Origin: Candidatus Obscuribacterales bacterium
GTDB taxonomy: Bacteria; Cyanobacteriota; Vampirovibrionia; Obscuribacterales; Obscuribacteraceae
Assembly: GCA_019746975.1 (NCBI GenBank)
Contig: JAIERK010000019.1
Location: 32,617 to 96,616 of the forward strand
Reading direction: 5' to 3'
Length of the DNA: 64,000 bases
The notes beneath the pieces are model-generated. The model ran no database searches and was not told the DNA's origin. It saw nothing but the letters and a program-made list of their open reading frames with translations. Positions 52,796-61,124 of the stretch are shown in pieces; the stretch's first letter is position 1, and every line of letters starts with the position of its first letter. A program made the translations under genes and the position numbers.

Positions 52796-53494
52796 ATGGC
52801 GACTACAAGATTCTTAGCTTTCAATCTCATTATCATCATTCTTCTTCTTCTCGCATTCGCGCCGATGGCTCATGCGAAGGTTCTGGAAGGATCTATCACC
52901 AAAAGTGGCGAGGGTACTAGATTGACCCGACCATCAACTGGCACCGAGGCAGTGTCCGATACCGGACCGCCTGTAGCGCCCCCGCGTCTGACTCGACCGG
53001 CGCAGGCTATGACTGGGCTCGTTGATACTTCCTCGTTCACAGGCGTGAGCGGCACCCCTCAACCTGACGCGATGCGGCTCGGAGCAGTCAAGACAGATGA
53101 CTTTAATCTTCCTCGCGGGTTCGACCTGGGCGCAGAGCGCGGCTCTAAAGAGCTGACGTTGGCTTGGGAGAGATGGCACAAGCAACTATCTCAGATCATC
53201 TACGAGCGCTGGAGCTCGATTGCTGACGAACCCGGCCGTGCTACCGTCCGAGTCAGCGTGGATAGAAACAGACAGATTCAGGTGGCGTTCATCAGCTCCA
53301 ATGGCAGTGGACGCTTCGACCGAAAGTTGCGAAGCGTGATCGAGAGCCTTAACGGCAATCCTGGATTATCCTTTCCAGCAAAGTCTCAGCGACCAACGGT
53401 GAGCTTTGAAGCAGACTATATCGCCGCACATAATGTCACTCCGGGCTACAGCTGGGTGAAGGACGATTTCGAGAAAGTTCGAGAGCAGTATTAG
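52796..53494 (+). CDS. Exported protein with a TonB-C/TolA-like C-terminus
   Basis: The 232-residue protein has a signal peptide or anchor (FLAFNLIIIILLLLAFAP, cleavage after AHA), a Pro/Thr-rich linker, and a C-terminal domain (LSQIIYERWSSIADEPGRAT, VRVSVDRNRQIQVAFISSNG, KLRSVIESLNGNPGLSF). Its pattern - helix with W, then a strand with V-x-V, then GS/G...D and a helix - resembles TonB/TolA C-terminal domains. It may contact an outer-membrane or scaffold protein; this is inference. ATG 52796 is chosen because the signal peptide starts there. The stop overlaps the stop of the convergent gene by a few bases. Confidence 0.65.
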   Translation: MATTRFLAFNLIIIILLLLAFAPMAHAKVLEGSITKSGEGTRLTRPSTGTEAVSDTGPPVAPPRLTRPAQAMTGLVDTSSFTGVSGTPQPDAMRLGAVKTDDFNLPRGFDLGAERGSKELTLAWERWHKQLSQIIYERWSSIADEPGRATVRVSVDRNRQIQVAFISSNGSGRFDRKLRSVIESLNGNPGLSFPAKSQRPTVSFEADYIAAHNVTPGYSWVKDDFEKVREQY

Positions 53495-55989
53495 CGCTCA
53501 GAGTCGTTGGATTTTCTCAAGAGCGGGGGACCTCGATATGAGCCGGTCGAAGCTTCATCAGTCTTCCCTGTCATGCCGGAAAACATACTCTGCATCATCG
53601 TTCCAAGGTTGAATCCTTCCGTCCGTTTTTTCAGAATAACGGGCTTCAATGGCGTTGACTTCGTCTCTTCACCTGATTGAGAGTTGCCGGTCGCCTCGCT
53701 AACCTCTTCGCCCTGAGTTGGACCGAGCGAAGATGAAGATAGTTTCTTTCCGTCCGCAGAATTCTTTTCGTGTTTTTTCGATTTTGCAGTCTTCTCCTCG
53801 GTTGCCCCTTTGTCAGCGACCTTGTGGTTTTCAGTTTTGTCCTCGCTTTCAACCTTTGCAGATTCTTGCTTATGCGGGACTTTATCGGTTGCCTCGGGCT
53901 TTCCTGTCACCTGCTTGTGCTGCGACTTTTCGGATGCGCTTTCCGAGTTTGGTTTTTCGGGCTTGGTGCTCAACTCCTGGCCAATTTTTTCGGTTGGTTT
54001 CGATAACTCATTTACTTCATCCGATGTTTTCTGTTTTACTGCTGCTTGGTCGCCTGAATCTGAAGATTCGGCCTTTGATTTCGCCGTGCCTTTGCGCTTC
54101 GAGGCTGTCGAATCTGGAGTGTTCTTACTTTCTTTTGTTATGCTGGCGATCTTTTCCGGGGCCGACGAATCTTCTCTTTGAGTGTCCTCGATTGGGTGAT
54201 TGCTACTGGCTTTTTTCGAGTTCACTTTTTTCGATGCGTTCTCCCCTTTCTTGGGTGCGACTGCCACCGCCTTGTCAGCGTTGTCTCGCCCCAGATTGTG
54301 ATGATCATAGGATGATTTTTGTTTTTCTTCCTTCTCAATTTTTGCACCACTATCTCCCGTGAGTCCGGCCTTTAAGTTGGCGAGCGCTCCGGTCATTGAA
54401 ATCGGGTTGGATGCATCAGACTTGCTTGATGAGCCTTTCTTTGTGTCGGCAGGCTTTTCTGCAATTACCTCTTTAGAATCTTTTTGTTCTGTCGCTTTGA
54501 CAGCAGAAGGCTTCTTCGCGATTGATCGCTTCAAGTCTTTCTCTTCTTTCGATTCTTTCTCGATCTCCTTGGCAGTAGCGTTAGGCTCACTTGCAGACAA
54601 CTTATGCGCCTCTTCTCCTGTTTTGCTGGTTGGTTGCGACGATGATTTCAAGGCTTCGTCGGTCGTGTTGACCTTCTTACTCAGAGCGATCGCATTCTTT
54701 GGACCATCGGGTGGCTTGTTCGCGACCTTTGATTTACTCGCAGCTTCTTCATCCGATTGGCTCTTAGTCGATTGCTTGTGTGCGCTCTTAACTGCTTTTA
54801 CGTCCTTTTGTCCAGGCTCTGCCGACCTGGGCTGAGTTGCTGAAATCGTCTTCGATTGGACCTGATCTTCGGGTATGGCGTGCGCTGGGAAATTGCACTT
54901 GGCCTCAAGGCTCGACACTTTGGCGAGAATGGTCGGATTAGGGTTGAGCTTCACCGCTTCTCGGTATTCAACGAGTGCGCTTATCACCTTGCCTCGCTTG
55001 AGAGCTTCATCCGCAAGCGCGATCCTGTCTTCGTACTTGGTGGCGCTCTTGCCTAAGCGGTCAATGACACCGGCAAGATTCTTCTTCGTAAGTTGATTAT
55101 CGGGGTCGAGAAAAAGGGCTTTGTGGAGGCTGTCGAGAGCAAGGTCCGGAGTCTTAATTGATTGGATCGCAAAATTATTGTAAGCGATGCTGAGATTGTC
55201 CCGTGCAAGTTCGAAACTATTGTCGATCGCAAGGGCCGACTTGAATAGTTGGATTGCTCTTGCAAACTCACCTTTACCGAGTGCTCTGACACCATCATCA
55301 TTCATCGCCACTTTTTCAGTCGCGAATTGGAGTGTCGGAGTCTTCAATTCGGCAATGTTGCCGTTGCCTATCTTGAACTCTACCTTTCCAATGATGCGTC
55401 CTTGCGGTATAAAACCCCACATGTCGCTGCCTACAAAATCCATTCGATTGTCCGGCAAGACGAATATCGAATCTTGTGGTACTACAATTGGTGCCTCACT
55501 ATTCTGATACGGTTGAGCATTGCCTTGATCGAGTGATTGCTTCGTGATGTCGTCGAGTACGAAAAGGTCGGATTGGAGTTGGTGCGTAAGGTAGGATGAT
55601 TCGTCCAGAAGTTTGCCGTCGATAAAAACACCCAGGTCCTTTCGGACGACGATTGTTTCACCAGGCAGGGCGATTACTCGTCTCACATCAATCATCGTGG
55701 GAGCGCCGACAGGCAGCCCAGTATAGTCGGCAATGGCTGATTCGAGAGAGTCCGGTGGTGTGTATGGATTGCCGTCCACATAAGGTGGTGAAATCGCAAT
55801 AACATCGAAGTGCTTGAGCGGTTGTTGCATGAGCTTCGCAGCACGATTTACCAAAATCACGTCGCCCTTCTTCAGGGTTGGACTGATAGCCTCGTTGCCG
55901 ATGTTGATAGGGCAAATCGCGGCTCTGGCAGCTACAAGAGCTACCACAAGGACAATAATGCCAATGATCAAAACCTTCTTCAACGTCAT
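53491..55989 (-). CDS. Signal-peptidase-I-like protein lacking the catalytic pair, with TPRs and a Lys/Ser-rich tail
   Basis: An N-terminal anchor (VLIIGIIVLVVALVAARAAI) leads into a signal peptidase I (S26) fold: NEAISPTLKKGDVILVNR, VRRVIALPGETI and PDNRMDFVGSDMWGFIPQGR match boxes B, D and E. In real enzymes the Ser lies three residues before PTL and the Lys stands before RV; here those positions are Ala34 (GCT, checked in the DNA) and Arg103. The protein should therefore be inactive as a protease. TPR-like repeats follow at about 240-370, then some 450 residues of Lys/Ser/Glu/Thr low complexity ending in a short ordered tail. It is 832 residues long and membrane-anchored, facing the periplasm. 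Its function is unknown. Confidence 0.75.
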   Translation of the reverse strand: MTLKKVLIIGIIVLVVALVAARAAICPINIGNEAISPTLKKGDVILVNRAAKLMQQPLKHFDVIAISPPYVDGNPYTPPDSLESAIADYTGLPVGAPTMIDVRRVIALPGETIVVRKDLGVFIDGKLLDESSYLTHQLQSDLFVLDDITKQSLDQGNAQPYQNSEAPIVVPQDSIFVLPDNRMDFVGSDMWGFIPQGRIIGKVEFKIGNGNIAELKTPTLQFATEKVAMNDDGVRALGKGEFARAIQLFKSALAIDNSFELARDNLSIAYNNFAIQSIKTPDLALDSLHKALFLDPDNQLTKKNLAGVIDRLGKSATKYEDRIALADEALKRGKVISALVEYREAVKLNPNPTILAKVSSLEAKCNFPAHAIPEDQVQSKTISATQPRSAEPGQKDVKAVKSAHKQSTKSQSDEEAASKSKVANKPPDGPKNAIALSKKVNTTDEALKSSSQPTSKTGEEAHKLSASEPNATAKEIEKESKEEKDLKRSIAKKPSAVKATEQKDSKEVIAEKPADTKKGSSSKSDASNPISMTGALANLKAGLTGDSGAKIEKEEKQKSSYDHHNLGRDNADKAVAVAPKKGENASKKVNSKKASSNHPIEDTQREDSSAPEKIASITKESKNTPDSTASKRKGTAKSKAESSDSGDQAAVKQKTSDEVNELSKPTEKIGQELSTKPEKPNSESASEKSQHKQVTGKPEATDKVPHKQESAKVESEDKTENHKVADKGATEEKTAKSKKHEKNSADGKKLSSSSLGPTQGEEVSEATGNSQSGEETKSTPLKPVILKKRTEGFNLGTMMQSMFSGMTGKTDEASTGSYRGPPLLRKSNDSER

Positions 55990-56040
55990 ACCGATCGGAG
56001 ACTTTTGGAATAAGGCAAAGCCTTAATTCCCCACACATGG

Positions 56041-58644
56041 TTATATCAAGACACAATACCTTTTAAATGCGTCATCTGCAATGCCTTTAGGGGGACAACC
56101 GAAGAATGTTTTTTGAATGGATAGCGGCAGCGTTCGGTTGATGTAGGTACTCAGGTTTTCCCCTGTAATCGACTCCAGCCAATCTCTGATTGGGTTTCCC
56201 TCGTTCGGAAGAAAATTGTCGACACCATCCTCGAGCAGTTTGAAAGTAAGGATATTATCGAGTACGGCCCGTCGATTTTGGCTGGAAGACGATCCGCGTT
56301 CGGTGTCACTTTCTTCGATCCATCTTGCAACAGAACAACGCGTCGCGCTATCCCAATTCTGACTGCGTGCAACGTGGTTCAAAACGGTTTCATCTATCTC
56401 TTGTCGCCTGTTAAGAAGCGAGCCATTGAGTTTTTCGATCTCCTCGTGAATTGATTCATAAACAGAGGGCAGTGAATGCAAGTTACCAACCTGTTTGTAA
56501 AGGAGGTGTGGAGATGGATCATTGCAATCGCCCATTGCAAAATCGTGAAACCATGCAGTTGGATCCCTCAGACTGCTGAGTTGACGTGTTGTCTCAAGGC
56601 AATCAAGCCCCTGTCGTGCGAGCCAATCTCGGACTGTCTCGGTAAAGGGCACGACGGGCAAGCGTTTTAAGTCCCCAACCTGATAGTTGACCGTTGGATT
56701 GATTGAGTTTGCCAAGGCCACTACCAACGACGAGTTAAGGTAAGCGAGCAGAAATTCAAGTTGATCGCTAAAAATTGCCGAGGCACCGACATCGAATATG
56801 CATCCTTTCGGCAGTTCGCGAACCGCCATGCCGCCTGTGTTGACGAAAGAGAAGCACAGTCCTTTCTTGAAGTAGTACGCTTCGTTCTTCACTACCCATT
56901 CAGTTTTGCCTTTGAGATATGGGTAGCGGTTTGCGACTGACTCTTTGATTGCAAGCCCATCATCTTGCCAGTCGACTACATGACGAATTGGGCTGAAATA
57001 GCGCTGTCCGCCGGCGCCTTTGGCATAGGGAAACCAGATCTGACCGAGGTCTTTATTGTCTATCTGCCACACGAATCGCACAAATCTGTCATTGTCGGTA
57101 GTGGCTAGACCTTGCTTGAGCTCTGCACACGTGCGCAGAGTTGTGTCACATTCAAGCAACACTGCTGCCTGAGGTGGTAGTGAGTAATTGAAAGCGCAGT
57201 TGTGGAAGAGTCTGAGAGTCTCTGGACTTACTGCGAATGAACACGGTCCGCCAACTTGAGCAAGCAGCAACGCTTCTTTTTCCTGCCCGTCCTTGATGTT
57301 GTAGAAACTCGTGGTTGAGTGTACTTTGGTTGAGTTCGGATCCGGTTTTTCAATTACCAGAATGGCGCTGTTTACCTTCTCCCCGCCCTGAAATGGAAAT
57401 ACGCCTGGACCCGCATCCACTGCGGCGACCAGGTGATGGTGATCGAGGATGTATTCTCTCAGGTCGCCAAAACTCGGTACGAACATGACCGATGCCTGGG
57501 TAATAAGTCCTGCTCTGCCACCAGGTTTTAACAGCGACAGCATTTTTTCGAGAAAGGCAGAGCTTAGATCTGAGTGGCTCAGTTTGAAATTTTTCTTTAG
57601 CAGATTCTTCAGCTCTCTACTGATGAGCTTTCTGCCAATGTATGGAGGGTTAGTGACGACAATATCATGATAACGTCCGAGCGGGTGAGTTTTTGGAAAT
57701 TGACTAGAGAGCGAACCAAGTAGCGGCTCCTTCGTTGAATTTGCCGCCGCGATTCCATTCAGTCTACAATGCACTCTGACACCGTTGCTCAGGCTACGTG
57801 CCACCAGCGCCGCCACCGCGACACAGAGAGCGACATCATCGATGTCGCAGCCGAATAGTTGCTTCTCGAAAAGTTGGACCACGCTTTCTTGGACCATCAT
57901 CCCTGCTTTGAGTTTGAGCTCTAGTAGAGCATCGAAGGCCAGGATAAGAAAATTGCCGGTGCCGCAGGATGGATCAAGAACAGAAATCTCGTCTAACGCG
58001 ACAAGCGTGGTATCGTTGGTGGTGTCGCGAGTGGGAGTTCTCCACTTCGATAAAGTGGATTGATTACTGACGGCTTGTGGAAGGATTGGTAGCACTGTGT
58101 TGGCGAGGATGAATTCAACTACCCAATCCGGAGTGTAGATTTGCGTGAAGGCAATGAGACTATCGCAATCTATCGTTTTGTCAGCCGTTTGGATCCCTTT
58201 CTGCGCGGCTTTTCGATCTGTTTGTCGCCAGAACTGATAGGTATATCCGAATATCAAAGGAATGTTCTGCAAATCCAGATTGTGGATGCGATTGAGAATT
58301 CTCGGCGCTTCTAGTTGGAATTGCAGGTTGTCGAATAGCAGTTTTGATGCGAGAGATGCGGGCATGGCAAGGTTCGTTTGTCGAGACGCAATCTGCCCCA
58401 GCTTCTCGTCTCCGTTCAGCTTTGATATTTTCTCTTCTGTCGGATCTCGCGGTGGAAAATCTGACTCGCGTTCTAGACAGCGGAGCGTGTCTGTCGCGAC
58501 TGCAACTTGCAGTGCAAACACCAATACCGATAGTGATGCGTATTCATCGGCGGGCTGAATGCGCCTGTCAAAATCTGCTCGAAAATCACTTACAAATGAT
58601 CTCCAGGTTCTGAGCCTCGATTTTATGTCGGTTGCCACAATCAT
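56041..58644 (-). CDS. PglX-like DNA adenine methyltransferase (orphan)
   Basis: The 867-residue protein is an N6-adenine methyltransferase of the Eco57I/PglX type. It has the motif TQIYTPDWVVEFIL before the catalytic domain, the S-adenosylmethionine motif DPSCGTGNF near 221, the catalytic NPPY near 335 (VVTNPPYIGRK) and a C-terminal specificity region with RYPYLKGKTEWVVKN, AYYFKKGLCFSFVNTGGMAV and LAYLNSSLVV. These features occur in BREX PglX and type IIG enzymes. No nuclease motif and no BREX partner (PglZ, BrxC, BrxL) is present in the window. It may be a solitary methyltransferase or a type IIG enzyme without a recognisable nuclease domain. Confidence 0.85.
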   Translation of the reverse strand: MIVATDIKSRLRTWRSFVSDFRADFDRRIQPADEYASLSVLVFALQVAVATDTLRCLERESDFPPRDPTEEKISKLNGDEKLGQIASRQTNLAMPASLASKLLFDNLQFQLEAPRILNRIHNLDLQNIPLIFGYTYQFWRQTDRKAAQKGIQTADKTIDCDSLIAFTQIYTPDWVVEFILANTVLPILPQAVSNQSTLSKWRTPTRDTTNDTTLVALDEISVLDPSCGTGNFLILAFDALLELKLKAGMMVQESVVQLFEKQLFGCDIDDVALCVAVAALVARSLSNGVRVHCRLNGIAAANSTKEPLLGSLSSQFPKTHPLGRYHDIVVTNPPYIGRKLISRELKNLLKKNFKLSHSDLSSAFLEKMLSLLKPGGRAGLITQASVMFVPSFGDLREYILDHHHLVAAVDAGPGVFPFQGGEKVNSAILVIEKPDPNSTKVHSTTSFYNIKDGQEKEALLLAQVGGPCSFAVSPETLRLFHNCAFNYSLPPQAAVLLECDTTLRTCAELKQGLATTDNDRFVRFVWQIDNKDLGQIWFPYAKGAGGQRYFSPIRHVVDWQDDGLAIKESVANRYPYLKGKTEWVVKNEAYYFKKGLCFSFVNTGGMAVRELPKGCIFDVGASAIFSDQLEFLLAYLNSSLVVALANSINPTVNYQVGDLKRLPVVPFTETVRDWLARQGLDCLETTRQLSSLRDPTAWFHDFAMGDCNDPSPHLLYKQVGNLHSLPSVYESIHEEIEKLNGSLLNRRQEIDETVLNHVARSQNWDSATRCSVARWIEESDTERGSSSSQNRRAVLDNILTFKLLEDGVDNFLPNEGNPIRDWLESITGENLSTYINRTLPLSIQKTFFGCPPKGIADDAFKRYCVLI

Positions 58645-59032
58645 TCCAATCTATTTGAAAGAAAATACAGAAATGTTTGTCGAAAAACAACCACCAGAGT
58701 GTATATGCATCTGGTAATGGAACGCTGAGAAGTGCACTGGAGCAATTCTTTCGGCTAACACAAAGAGTGCCGCAAATAGACAAACACGCTGGAAGGAAAC
58801 TTCGAAACCGATATTCCCGCGAATCGGTTGAAGAAGGACGGTCACGTGGGCCGGATCGTCCTTCTTTTTACTAGACCAATTTATTGATGCGTAGGTCGTG
58901 ACTGATGTCGAGTAAACTCGTGTTGAGAGAACGTATTCCAAATGCCTTTTGGCACCATAATTGACGGGCCATCGATCAATCGCTAGTGAGAGCAATTTCG
59001 TTTGAAACTTGTTCCAAAATGACTGTAACTAG
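58645..59032. other. Intergenic region between the methyltransferase and the DUF4388 gene
   Basis: No gene is supported here. It contains one strong hairpin terminator at 58831-58869, pointing along the plus strand. Confidence 0.5.
58831..58869 (+). terminator. Strong hairpin terminator
   Basis: AAGAAGGACG (58831-58840) pairs perfectly with CGTCCTTCTT (58857-58866), followed by TTT. Read on the plus strand it has a T tract but no plus-strand gene precedes it. On the minus strand it lies behind the DUF4388 gene with a weaker tail, so it may serve that gene or end an unseen plus-strand RNA. Confidence 0.65.
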
Positions 59033-60637
59033 TTATTCAATGTGTCGGAAGTTGACGACCGGTTGGTCATGCTCGAGTGAGTAAGTCCGTGCGGTTTCGG
59101 CTGCGGAAAGTATGAGCCCTAGTTCCAGGAAGTCTTCGGGGACGCAGGCGATTCCAAAGCTTAGCGACAGATTTCCGGCATTGACCGTGCCGCTCAAAGG
59201 GTCTTTGGTAAGCGCTTTCACAAGTCGTTGTGCGAAGATAATGGCACCTTCTGCTTTGGTGTCAGGACACAAAAGGGCATAATCGAATGATTCGTAATGT
59301 GCCAGCATGTCGTTGTGCCGCTTCTCTTGCATGATTCGCAAGACAGCTTCGTTAAGTGCATTAGAGGGCAGCGGTTCGCGAATTACTTCCTTTATGCCTG
59401 TCTTAACCCTCATCTCGAATATGATGACCGAGACGGGCGTGCCGGCACGGTGTCCTCTAAAATACTCCTGCTCCAGGAAGTATAGAAAGGCCGGATAGTT
59501 GAACATGCCGGTGTCTGCGCGGCGCAGCGTCATCATAACTGCTTGCACCGCTGCTCCGTCCACTGTCTTTGGTTCTAGCGATCGCTTGCGTGTATCAATG
59601 ATGCCGCCTATGGTGACCAGTTTGCAGCGGAAAAGGTGACTGAGCGCTGGGATCCATTGTGTTCGTTCGAGGTTCAATGACTTGCGAATTTCGTCGAACG
59701 ACGTCTTGTTATCGATGGCGAGGTAGAGTTGGCGCTGGATGTCGATGTAGGTCGGTTCACCAAGCGAAAGCATCGTTGTGAGGTCAACTTCCGACAATGT
59801 CTCGTTGGCCTTCTTCAATATTCCGTCTGGTTTGAAACCCGAATTGCGTAAGAGGGTGAGCTTGTCCAGCAATTGTACGCCGTGAATGATCAGGCTATCG
59901 AGATTCTCAGTGATAGTGCGCTTCTTCGTTATTACCTGAGGCTGGAACCAGAATTTGCCATCCTGCCAGGCAATCAACTCGAACAGGCTCTCTTCGCCTT
60001 TTGTCGTTGGTGTGGTCGCGTGAATCGGCCGACCATCTTCGAAGAAGATTTCCGCTGCGCCCTCGCTGCTGTCTAGCTGCAGTCTGCCTGTCATCTTCGC
60101 TAAATAAATAGATTGCAAAAGTGCCGAGATCTGGATAAAAGAGAGCTCTCCAGACAGCGCTGTATTTTGCTTTGAAAGCGCTGTTTTCGTGCCGCCGATA
60201 ACCGGTAATGGCACCGTTTTTCGCTGAGCAGCAGTGCTTGATGGTGTGTAGTAAAACTCTCCTGAGGTTGTTGTTTCATTGGCGGGCGTCGTCACCGCGG
60301 TAAGTTGTACAGGGGAGATAGCCTGTCCACACGAGGACATCACACGATTGAGCACAATGAGAGTATCGCAACTCGGGTACTGCCAGAGGCATTGCAAGAC
60401 ACCACCTGATGTCTGATAAAGTTGCCAGGTCGGATCGCGACCGATGGGATCGGCTTTAATGCTGAGCGTGAATACATTCTGCTGATCTTCCGATTTCCAG
60501 GCAACTTCAATACTGCGCTCCTGGTAGTCGAGCGCCTCCGATAGCATGTGGTGCACAATCTGAATGGATGGGCAGCCTGGCAAAAAGGCTGTCGACTGTG
60601 CTTGTCCGTGCTGGTTTTGTAGCATTGAAGAGGGCAT
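59033..60637 (-). CDS. DUF4388 (PATAN) protein with a degenerate GGDEF-like domain
   Basis: The 534-residue protein has an N-terminal region of unknown fold, then a DUF4388/PATAN domain at about 160-260 (LSGELSFIQISALLQSIYLA, KMTGRLQLDSSEGAAEIFFE, DGRPIHATTPTTKGEESLFE, LIAWQDGKFWF), a form seen in gliding and type IV pilus regulators. The last 170 residues resemble a nucleotide-cyclase fold (FNYPAFLYFLEQEYFRGHRA, VSVIIFEMR ... ALLCPDTKAEGAIIFAQRLV ... LSLSFGIACVPED), but the GGDEF signature is replaced by YESFDY, so it should not make cyclic di-GMP. It could bind ligand or partners instead. No membrane helix. Stand-alone gene. Confidence 0.7.
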   Translation of the reverse strand: MPSSMLQNQHGQAQSTAFLPGCPSIQIVHHMLSEALDYQERSIEVAWKSEDQQNVFTLSIKADPIGRDPTWQLYQTSGGVLQCLWQYPSCDTLIVLNRVMSSCGQAISPVQLTAVTTPANETTTSGEFYYTPSSTAAQRKTVPLPVIGGTKTALSKQNTALSGELSFIQISALLQSIYLAKMTGRLQLDSSEGAAEIFFEDGRPIHATTPTTKGEESLFELIAWQDGKFWFQPQVITKKRTITENLDSLIIHGVQLLDKLTLLRNSGFKPDGILKKANETLSEVDLTTMLSLGEPTYIDIQRQLYLAIDNKTSFDEIRKSLNLERTQWIPALSHLFRCKLVTIGGIIDTRKRSLEPKTVDGAAVQAVMMTLRRADTGMFNYPAFLYFLEQEYFRGHRAGTPVSVIIFEMRVKTGIKEVIREPLPSNALNEAVLRIMQEKRHNDMLAHYESFDYALLCPDTKAEGAIIFAQRLVKALTKDPLSGTVNAGNLSLSFGIACVPEDFLELGLILSAAETARTYSLEHDQPVVNFRHIE

Positions 60638-61124
60638 CCTTATCCGTATGCCATTTTATGCCCGGAAACGTTTGGATTCACAACCGTTCTCTCAATTTTG
60701 CAGGCGACCTTGCCAATAACGGTAGTGCTAAATTCATTCGCGCAGGGCCGATTCAAGATAGCGCTCAAGCTGCGTTTTTTTTGTCCAAGTTTTAAATCAA
60801 TCGCATTTTCTGTTCGAGGTTCGCGAGTACTTTTTGGCGATATTTTGTGCGAATAACGGAGCGAACGCTGTAGGAAAACCACGCGAGTTCGTCAAGGCTC
60901 CTGGGAAGTCTAAACTGAAATCGTGTAGAGGCAGAAACCTCCGACAGTTGGTCGTTTTGACGCAGAGTGTATTTCGATGTCGAAATACACTCTGTACGAA
61001 AGCTGAGCGTGATCGTCAAGTCGAGAAAGAGGTGTTTTCCGATGTCGGAATACACGCTGTTGAAAATAGAATTGATTTCGTCAAGGAAAAGGGCGAAGTC
61101 TGGTCCGAAATCGGAACAGGCGCC
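60638..61124. repeat. Intergenic copies of the dispersed repeat with a perfect palindrome
   Basis: TTCGATGTCGAA lies at 60973. It is the centre of a near-perfect palindrome at 60963-60994: CAGAGTGTATTTCGA, two central bases, then TCGAAATACACTCTG. A second TCCGATGTCGGAATACACGC occurs at about 61036, and GTTCGTCAAG/TCGTCAAG boxes at about 60890, 61013 and 61078. It separates the DUF4388 gene from dapL. Confidence 0.75.

Noticed and set aside
53718..54362. Plus-strand frames opposite the Lys/Ser-rich tail of the signal-peptidase-like gene
   Set aside because: They are the antisense of Lys/Ser/Glu repeats, giving Phe/Leu/Cys-rich sequence with no start signal.
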